Shown here: positions 31,041 to 36,791 of the stretch, piece after piece | How positions within the stretch are numbered: position 1 is the stretch's first letter | Layout: each line of letters begins with the position of its first letter | From: Bradyrhizobium sp. ARR65 | GTDB taxonomy: Bacteria > Pseudomonadota > Alphaproteobacteria > Rhizobiales > Xanthobacteraceae | Direction: 5' to 3' | Assembly: GCF_000472385.1 (NCBI RefSeq) | Contig: NZ_AWZU01000061.1 | Coordinates: forward strand, 1 to 36,791 | DNA: 36,791 nt | Notes under the pieces: generated by a model | Told to the model about the DNA's origin: nothing | Seen by the model: the letters and a program-made list of their open reading frames with translations, nothing else | Database searches by the model: none | Translations under genes and position numbers: made by a program

Positions 31041-31951
31041 GCGATCGCTCCACCGGCCAGCAAGCGAACCGCGCGTGCCGCATCATCGTGGGAGCTTGAC
31101 TGCTTTCTTACGTCAGAATGCGGGCAGCTCGTTCGCTCGACCATGGTGAAGAGCGCTTCCAATTGCGCGTTGAATGCAGCAGGCTCTTCAAGATTGATGG
31201 CATGGCCAGTATTGGGGCATACCCAAAGTCCGGCCCCCGGAATGGTGGACTTCAACATCAAGCCAGTTTGGAGACATGGGTTGTCTTCGTCTCCTACCGC
31301 GAGCAGCACGGGTACGTTCATCTTTGAAAATTGATCTCGAAATTCGAACAAAGAGGGCCGTAGGGCCTGACACTGAAGCAAGGTGTTGGACATGCCCGGT
31401 GAGGAGAGTTGCTTCAGCCGCTTCACAAAGACATTCCAACCCTTCGGGTCCTTCTGCATGAGCCGCCTCCGGGTAGAGTGGCTCGCCATTTTCGCCGCCA
31501 AGCCAGCGATTCCTCGAGCATTCAGTGCGCGCGCAAGGACGGAGGCGTTTCTTGCCCATTCTTCCTGATCCGATGCGGGAGATCCGGCCCCTGCCCCAGC
31601 TGCAACGATCGCGCTCACTGCTCCGTTGCTGCGCAAGCCGAACAACAAAGCTGCGTACGCGCCCATGCTCGATCCAACCAGGTGCGCTCGCCGAATTGAA
31701 AGCGCTGCCATGACAGCCTCGATGTCGCGGACAGCGAGCTCCCAGCCATACGCGGCGGGATCATCGGGAACGTCGCTTGGTGGATATCCGCGTGCGTTGT
31801 AGGCGATGCACCGGTAACTACGCGAAAAGTGCCGGACCTGTGCTTCCCAGCTGTGCAGGTCCGCTTCAAATTCATGAATGAAAATAATTGGATAACCTTC
31901 TCCATATTCCTCGAAATACAGTCTAATTCCATCAGATATGACAAAGGGCAT
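31037..31951 (-). CDS. Alpha/beta-hydrolase
   Basis: The 304-residue enzyme has the alpha/beta-hydrolase order of motifs: IIFIHEFEADLHSWEAQV with the oxyanion region, the nucleophile elbow LVGSSMGAYAA, then PVLLAVGDEDNP with the acid Asp and NTGHAINLEEP with the catalytic His. The start ATG 31951 has GGGGAGAGG upstream; the frame runs back to 32416 only by chance through an IS remnant. After the last core helix (ALFTMVE) about 35 extra residues follow, ending DDAARAVRLLAGGAIA, which is not typical and may come from fusion to the upstream end of a trb locus. Substrate unknown. The ATGA overlap couples it to the fusion gene. Confidence 0.8.
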   Translation of the reverse strand: MPFVISDGIRLYFEEYGEGYPIIFIHEFEADLHSWEAQVRHFSRSYRCIAYNARGYPPSDVPDDPAAYGWELAVRDIEAVMAALSIRRAHLVGSSMGAYAALLFGLRSNGAVSAIVAAGAGAGSPASDQEEWARNASVLARALNARGIAGLAAKMASHSTRRRLMQKDPKGWNVFVKRLKQLSSPGMSNTLLQCQALRPSLFEFRDQFSKMNVPVLLAVGDEDNPCLQTGLMLKSTIPGAGLWVCPNTGHAINLEEPAAFNAQLEALFTMVERTSCPHSDVRKQSSSHDDAARAVRLLAGGAIA

Positions 31952-32094
31952 CGTCACCGCCTCTCCCCGAGCGACGGCAAACATGCCGCCGATCACGTGA
32001 CGTTGTGGATCAGAAGTGGCAATAACGGAGGTGTCGATCATGCCCAGACCGAAATTCGACACCGGACAGTTCGAAGATGCGCACTGTGAGCGGC

Positions 32095-32375
32095 AGTCCA
32101 GCCATGGCCAGAGGGATACAAGCTGGACAAAGGCGAGGCAGTTGGCGGCAAGCTTGTCGTGGCGCGTCCCGGCTAAAGGATATTGTTGGATGCGATTGAA
32201 AGTCCGTTCGCCCCGGTTGGAGATGCGATAGAGATAAGGGCTAAAGCAGATCGATCCTCGCGATCGCTTTGCGGTGGGGGTTTGTCCGGGCGCCGTTACT
32301 TCATGCCAAATTCTCTGATCCAGCAGGCCATCATAGCCAGGGTCGGCAAGCCGTATCGAGGCAGATTTTGAGACG
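32095..32375 (-). pseudogene. IS5-like transposase remnant
   Basis: On the minus strand the frame reads ICFSPYLYRISNRGERTFNR, then RHDKLAANCLAFVQLVSLWP. This matches the C-terminal pattern of IS5/IS427-type transposases (NRIKQCRRVATRYDKLAANYLAF). An upstream piece, LADPGYDGLL, resembles the preceding LADRGYD motif. The middle is deleted and the rest is absent. It creates a misleading upstream extension of the hydrolase frame. Confidence 0.65.
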
Positions 32376-32757
32376 AGACGGGAGCCTTCCCCGCAAGCTG
32401 ATGTTGTCGGCTTCACCGGACCTTGGAGCCATTCTGGCCGGCCAAGTGAGCGCGGGTACTCTTGACGGGTTCATAAGCAAAGCGAGGCAGTTCGAAAGCG
32501 CGCTTCAATCCGCTCTTTGGTTCCAGATTTAACCCCGCTCGCGCTTATCAATCTTAATAGAGGAGATCGGTTGCCACTGGGCGCGAGGGCGCTAAGGATG
32601 TGCTGCCGAAAATTGCCTTTCGGCGTGGCTGGAATAGGAATTGCCGCCTGAGCATACTCCGGGCGCAGGCTCCTTTCGTCGGAATCAATGGATTGATTAT
32701 GCAATCGAGTGCGTTCAGGGACGCCGAGGATGATCTGGATGCCGGCTCGAGACCCCC
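32376..32757. other. No gene recognised
   Basis: A minus-strand piece near 32440-32535 reads LKRAFELPRFAYEPVKSTRA then HLAGQNGSKVR and stop, which looks like a protein tail, but I cannot name it. The rest shows nothing identifiable. Confidence 0.3.
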
Positions 32758-32886
32758 ATGGGCCGCATTTGGCACGTCTGGCGAATTATCATTCCTAGGC
32801 GGGCGATCGACGGCGGGCTGCTGTGGCGACGGCATGATGGCCGCCAATGGATATACAAGCGTCACACTGGTTTCGACGAGCACTGA
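32758..32886 (+). CDS. Small basic protein of a rhizobial type, unknown function
   Basis: The 42-residue frame starts MGRIWHVWRIIIPRRAIDGG and ends DGRQWIYKRHTGFDEH. I recall similar short rhizobial proteins with a pattern of IVPRR-IDG-L--RV-RR-DGR-W-YK. No good ribosome binding site is present, and the usual middle part seems shortened, so it may be a relic. Confidence 0.35.
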   Translation: MGRIWHVWRIIIPRRAIDGGLLWRRHDGRQWIYKRHTGFDEH

Positions 32887-33148
32887 GTGGCTGGGCCAAC
32901 GCGGCGGCTCCATCCCATAGCTATTTCATCCACTTTGATTGGGACGGCATCGCAGCCACCGAGCTCGTCATTGGGGACATTGAGAGCGCCAGGTCGCGGA
33001 AGTCTTTGACCTGAAGCTTGGTGTGCTGGAAACCAGGCGAGGCGTGTTCCTGCTGTTACGCATGTTATTGGGGACGGCACCCCACCCGTGACTTGAGAAG
33101 GAAGGCTTTCTGTATTCAAACTCTGTTCGTTGTCGTATGATGGTATTC

Positions 33149-33361
33149 ATGGACAGTGAATTTTACAGGCAGCAGGCCTTGCGAGCCCGCGATCTGGCCG
33201 CGAAGGCTGATTCGTTCACCAGGAAGCGTCTGTTGGCCCTGGCCGAAAGGTACGACGCAAAGGCAGGCGAGCCATCGCAGGCCTCGCGGGAGAGCAAGCG
33301 GCCGTTACCGCTCCCCCGCCACTGGCCGGTATCAAACCGCGGACTGTCAGGCGAAGCATAA
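33149..33361 (+). CDS. Small conserved rhizobial protein, unknown function
   Basis: The 70-residue product starts MDSEFYRQQALRARDLAAKA and goes on DSFTRKRLLALAERYDAKAG. Short proteins with this FY---A--AR-LA--AD-----RLL-LAERYD pattern are common in rhizobia, from memory, and are mostly alpha-helical. No function is known to me. I chose ATG 33149, since the family starts near MDSEFY; a second ATG at 33137 adds four residues. It lies alone between decayed regions. Confidence 0.5.
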   Translation: MDSEFYRQQALRARDLAAKADSFTRKRLLALAERYDAKAGEPSQASRESKRPLPLPRHWPVSNRGLSGEA

Positions 33362-33598
33362 GGAAGCGGGCACGACCGAGCCAAGCTAGGCCGGGCGCTA
33401 CGGCTGCGGTGCTCCGTTCCGGTTCGTCCCCGACACTGAGCCGGACTATCGGTGCGAATTGGTTAAGGCGTTAGCGTGCCCTGGCGTGCTTCTGGTTGAT
33501 CTCTTTGAAAAGGACCCTTTTTGCTTCAGCTCAATTGCAAGCTTCGCTGATTCCAGCGGCACCGATCCGCTCGAAGCAAATCATTCTCCGCATCAGCC

Positions 33599-33650
33599 CG
33601 ACTAGACAATACCAGCGCCGTTCTAGTCGAAAAGAGAGCATGAGCTCTCT
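33599..33650. promoter_or_regulatory. Two adjacent inverted repeats upstream of the nodP-like gene
   Basis: CGACTAGA (33599-33606) pairs with TCTAGTCG (33622-33629) over a 15-base spacer. AGAGAGC (33633-33639) pairs with GCTCTCT (33644-33650) over a 4-base loop. They lie 136-187 bp before the nodP-like start. They could be operators. No complete nod box was found in this promoter region. Confidence 0.3.
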
Positions 33651-33785
33651 CGTACCTCGATCTGCTTGCAAATGCGCTGCCGCCCACGAGGGATTGCCGT
33701 CGTTGGCTCTGCTCATCGCGAAGCGGAGGAGCGACGGCGGTGGCGTCTGAAGAAAGGCCTGCGAGATACGCAGCACTACTTCAAC

Positions 33786-34720
33786 ATGAGAGCACAGGAT
33801 ATCACCGAGCCAGATACTCACGCCTGCCGCGACATTTGCGGCGGACTGGAGGCCGAGTCCATCGAAATCATGCGCGAGGTGGTCGCGGAATTCAAAAAGC
33901 CGGTCATGCTGTATTCGATCGGCAAAGACTCGAGCGTCATGTTGCATTTGGCAGTGAAGTCGTTCTATCCGGCCAAGCTCCCCTTCCCGCTTATGCGTGT
34001 GGATACCACCTGGAAGTTTCGCGAGATGATTGCCTTTCGCGACCAAACCGCGAGGCCCCTAAACGTCGACCTCATCGTCCATATCAACCAGGACGGCATT
34101 GCGCGTGGCATTACCTCTATCGCATCGGGCTCGGCGCTGCACACCCAGGTCATGAAGACCGACGCGCTGAAGCAGGCGCTCGATCTCTACGGCTTCGACG
34201 TGGCTTTCGGCGCGCGCGGCGCGACGAGGAGAAGAGCCGGGCGAAAGAGCGCATCTTCTCCTTCCGCCGGCCTGGCCGCGTCTGCGACCCCCGCAACCAG
34301 CGCCCCGAGCTGTGGAACCTCTTCAACACGCGGATCCGGCAGGGCGAAACGATGCGCGTCTTCCCCATGTCGAACTGGACCGAGCTCGACGTCTGGGAAT
34401 ACATCATGCTGGAGAAGATCCCGGTCGTACCGCTCTATTTCGCCAAGCCCCGCCCGCTGGTCAAGCGCGGCGGGACGCTGATCATGGTCGATGACGACCG
34501 GCTTCCGCTTCAGCCGAACGAGAAGCCCGAGGTGAAGACGATTCACTTCCGCACACTGGGCTGCTACCCGCTCCCCGGCGCGATCGAGTCCGACGCGACC
34601 ACGATCGAGGAGATCGTCGCCGAAATGCAGGTCGCAAAAATCTCGGAGCGCCAGGGGCAGCTGATCGATACTGACGAGGCGGCCTCGATGGAGAAAAAGA
34701 AGCGGGAAGGCTACTTCTGA
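33786..34720 (+). pseudogene. nodP: NodP/CysD-like ATP sulfurylase small subunit, one frameshift
   Basis: NodP/CysD, with NodQ/CysN, makes APS from ATP and sulfate; NodPQ supplies PAPS for Nod-factor sulfation. Frame one from ATG 33786 has the PP-loop YSIGKDSSVMLHLA (43-56), MRVDTTWKFREMIAFRD and ASGSALHTQVMKTDALKQAL up to DVAFG. The rest, ARRDEEKSRAKERIFSFR, RPELWNLFNTRI, MSNWTELDVWEYIMLE and a normal end KKKREGYF, is in another frame. Family sequence reads FGGARRDEEK; here one base is missing within a GC repeat at about 34207-34215. Everything else is intact, so this is a recent loss or a sequencing error. The choice of nodP over cysD rests on context. Confidence 0.75.
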
Positions 34721-34721
34721 T

Positions 34722-35190
34722 CAACCAGGATGCCGCAACGCTCTACGCGACCAGCAGGACAAAGACCAGCTGCGTTTCATCAGCTGCGGCTCGGTCGATG
34801 ATGGCAAATCAAGGCTGATCGGCGCCTCTTGCACGATATCAAGATGATCTAGAGGATCAGCTGCAGGCGCTCGCGCGCGATAATGTCAATTATCGGCACG
34901 ACCGTCGACGGTATCAAGCTCGCTGCTGGTCGATGGTGTTGAGGCCGAGCGCGAACAGGGCATCACCTGCGACCTCGCCTGCCGCTTCTTCAACACGCCC
35001 GCTCCTTCATGCTCGCGGACACGCGCGGCCATGCGCAATATATCCGCAACATGGCGACCGGCGCCTCTAATGCGCAGCTTGCGATCATCCTAATCTATGC
35101 GCGCAACGGCGTCCTGGTACAGATTAAGCGCCACTCCTTCATCTGCTCGCTGCGCCGCAATCCGCGTTGCGCTGGTCGGCTGAAGAAAAT
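34722..35190 (+). pseudogene. nodQ: NodQ/CysN-like sulfurylase GTPase, degraded N-terminal part
   Basis: Pieces in several frames match the GTPase domain of NodQ/CysN: LRFISCGSVDDGKS (G1 loop), LLHDIKMI, EREQGIT (before the G2 region), MLADTRGHAQYIRNMATGAS (G3, with Arg for the usual Pro) and LAIILIYARNGVLVQ then RHSFICS. Multiple indels and stops break it, and homology ends near 35190 before the NKMD motif and the APS kinase domain. It directly follows the nodP-like gene, as in intact nodPQ operons. It cannot be functional. Confidence 0.75.
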
Positions 35191-35544
35191 TGAGTTCGCT
35201 TGGGCCTGGACGCCAGCGGCGGAATTCAGAAGCGAGAGACTCGGTTGATGCAAATCGTGGCCGACCCCCTGCGGCCGTCGCTGCACCGCTGTGGGGCCCA
35301 GATTGCCAGATCATGGGACCTGATAAGGTGCGGCCAGCCGGGACTACTTAGGATGCCAAACAGACGAGTTGCGTGACTGCGGGTCCGGCGCAGTCGTGAG
35401 GCATCAACCGCAAGGGCTAAATCCATACCCGATTCGCACTTTCGTGAGCATCGCAGATTGTCTACCGCCTTGCATCCGCCAGCAATGCGCCCGAATCATA
35501 GTCGCAATTGTGGAGGGTCAGAAGCCGCGCTGGTTTCTGGCTAA

Positions 35545-35589
35545 CCGCTCCACCGCTACTCACGGCCCCCAGCCCGAGCGGTGGAGCGG
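35545..35589. repeat. Perfect 13-bp inverted repeat
   Basis: CCGCTCCACCGCT (35545-35557) and AGCGGTGGAGCGG (35577-35589) are perfect reverse complements over a 19-base spacer. There is no T-run on either side. It could be a transposon-end relic, a small mobile repeat or a structured RNA. Confidence 0.5.
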
Positions 35590-36412
35590 GAACCTGCCTC
35601 AGGCTCAGGGACTACGATCCCGCAATTTCCGCCGGGGATCCTAGTTTCGCGCAGTTTCTGAGTATCCCGCCCGAATGTGTCAGCGACGAACTGTGCCAGC
35701 CTCTAGCGAGGAGCGCGCGGAACTTGCCGCAACGATTGCTGGAGCAAACGTTTAAGCGCTGAAGAATGAGATCAGGCTTGCGGAGCAACAAAACCGAATC
35801 GTCAGCTAGCAGCGTCGATAGCTGCGACATTTTCGAGGGCGTCTTGGCATCCTCATATGTAACGCTCGGTCGTTTTCAGCGTCATTGCAAGCCGAGCACG
35901 GATGAGGATGTTCGAGGAACTGCGGTACTTAGCGTATTTGCGTTCGCGAACCGTCGCGCATACTTCTGAGTCGTCCAGTGACGATTGGCTAGATGAAATT
36001 GACACGACGCGCATGGCTGCATGTACATGGATGGGTATGTTGAATGTTCTTCTGTTGTGTCGTTGGGCCGAGACCCGTGACAGCTGCAGATTTGTGAAGA
36101 CGATCTTACGTCAGGCGCGATCGCAATTGCAGAGAACGCTACTCAGTTGCATACCTACACCGTGCCCCGTGTTGTCACTTGGACGACAAACAACATCATA
36201 GACATTCTGGCGCGTGGGCAGACCGCAGTGACCAGAAAATTGCGAAACTGGGTTAGAGGAACGAGCCGAGGTTTGTTTTTAGGCGGCAACCTGGAGGACT
36301 TTCGGACCGGCCAGCGGACCGAACCCAATCAGGAGACCAGCCAAGAACCCAGGCTGGATTAAGATAGACGCTCCATGACATCTGAAGGCCCGTTTGCCGA
36401 ACTCGTTGTCAC

Positions 36413-36432
36413 GGGGCGCGCTTTCGCGCCCC
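36413..36432. terminator. Perfect GC-rich hairpin
   Basis: GGGGCGCG (36413-36420) and CGCGCCCC (36425-36432) form an 8-bp stem with a CTTT loop. Neither strand has a long T-run after it, so it is a possible but unproven terminator. No gene on either side is recognised. Confidence 0.4.
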
Positions 36433-36539
36433 TACCGGTTCGCCTTCACAGCCTGCACGATCGATCTTCATGCCTCTGGTCCTTGTCGTGGGCCAGAGCG
36501 AATTTCAAGCTGGATCAAGCCTAAGAGGCAAGATCAACT

Positions 36540-36761
36540 CTACAGCGGACCCGGTTCGTTAGCTGACTGATCCGCCGGGCCTGAACGCGCGACCAATGGC
36601 CCGGGCTCATCATCCAGCAATTGCCGGAGCCCATCTGGCGAGAACTGCACGAAGTCTACAGGGAAGTACTCTGGATCGAAAAGTGCCAACGGCGCGGCTG
36701 AGCAGTCGGCCTGGGCTGAAGCTCCGCGGCCGTGTAGTTCAGGTCGTAAGGGGCGAGATTT
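36540..36761 (-). pseudogene. Possible C-terminal coding fragment, unidentified
   Basis: On the minus strand one frame is open from a stop near 36771 down to a stop at 36540-36542. It includes LALFDPEYFPVDFVQFSPDG then LRQLLDDEPGPLVARSG, which has the composition of real protein. There is no clear start codon with a ribosome binding site. I do not recognise the family. Confidence 0.25.
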
Positions 36762-36791
36762 TTCTCTGGGTCAGTTACGCTTGGCAGCACG

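Larger units (their letters stand above)
35191..36539. other. About 1.3 kb with no convincing gene; two notable hairpins
   Basis: Short frames occur on both strands but none shows family motifs or a ribosome binding site. Two structures stand out and are listed separately: a 13-bp inverted repeat at 35545-35589 and an 8-bp GC hairpin at 36413-36432. The base composition and frequent stops suggest decayed DNA. Confidence 0.35.

Noticed and set aside
31952..32416. N-terminal extension of the alpha/beta-hydrolase frame
   Set aside because: It is made of IS5-like transposase remnant and promoter DNA; ATG 31951 has a good ribosome binding site and matches the family start.
35797..35830. tts-box-like string (GTCAGCT followed by TCGATAGCT)
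   Set aside because: The spacing between the two halves is about five bases too long and no type III secretion gene follows.
1..36791. CRISPR arrays, tRNA or rRNA genes, replication origin
   Set aside because: No regularly spaced repeats, no recognisable tRNA cloverleaf or rRNA sequence, and no repABC or oriT signature was seen.

Overview
The window looks like an accessory region of a rhizobial alphaproteobacterium (Bradyrhizobium, Mesorhizobium or Rhizobium type), probably a symbiosis island or symbiotic plasmid. The signs are decayed nodP/nodQ-like sulfate-activation genes at the right end, a luxR-luxI quorum-sensing pair, a relic of a trb-type conjugation operon (a ribbon-helix-helix protein), remnants of IS701-, IS66- and IS5-like elements, hipBA fragments, and many small broken rhizobial genes. 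Species and replicon cannot be fixed from sequence reading alone.

Layout. 1-5050 is a graveyard: transposase ends, a DUF3800 pseudogene, small broken genes, an intact CheY-like receiver, a SHOCT protein divergent from a broken ArsR regulator. 5058-15463 is a carbon-catabolic block: GH88 unsaturated-uronyl hydrolase, MHS-family transporter, AraD1/GguC-type FAH protein, MocR-like regulator, an alpha-ketoglutarate-semialdehyde-type aldehyde dehydrogenase split by one frameshift, a class III CoA transferase and an enoyl-CoA hydratase. A 14-base motif (ATTGCTATATCCCA, one mismatch in one copy) recurs in three promoter regions of this block and suggests one regulon. 15986-25484 is a second complete unit: an eight-gene minus-strand operon running from a sugar-type ABC binding protein through two permeases, a PfkB kinase, an SDR, a NagD-like HAD phosphatase and the ATPase to an unusual regulator made of a TIM barrel, a degenerate sigma-54-activator-like AAA+ domain and a Fis helix. 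A half-length TIM-barrel relative faces it tail to tail. Ten-base phased GGGTA repeats sit upstream of both transcripts.

25990-29000 holds a broken hipBA pair and a luxR-luxI cassette with a good lux box, an inverted repeat that would bury the luxI ribosome binding site, and a downstream isochorismatase-fold protein lacking its catalytic triad. 29145-31951 encodes a ribbon-helix-helix protein fused in frame to a 12-helix MFS transporter, translationally coupled to an alpha/beta hydrolase. From 32090 to the end the DNA is mostly decayed: an IS5-like remnant, small ORFs, nodP with one frameshift, a wrecked nodQ, then about 1.5 kb with no convincing gene.

Working together: the left block is inferred to import and oxidise a uronate- or keto-deoxy-sugar-acid-like compound under MocR control. 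The ABC block is inferred to import and phosphorylate a sugar or polyol under the TIM-barrel regulator. The lux cassette is a complete quorum-sensing module whose targets outside luxI are not visible. No tRNA, rRNA or CRISPR array was recognised.
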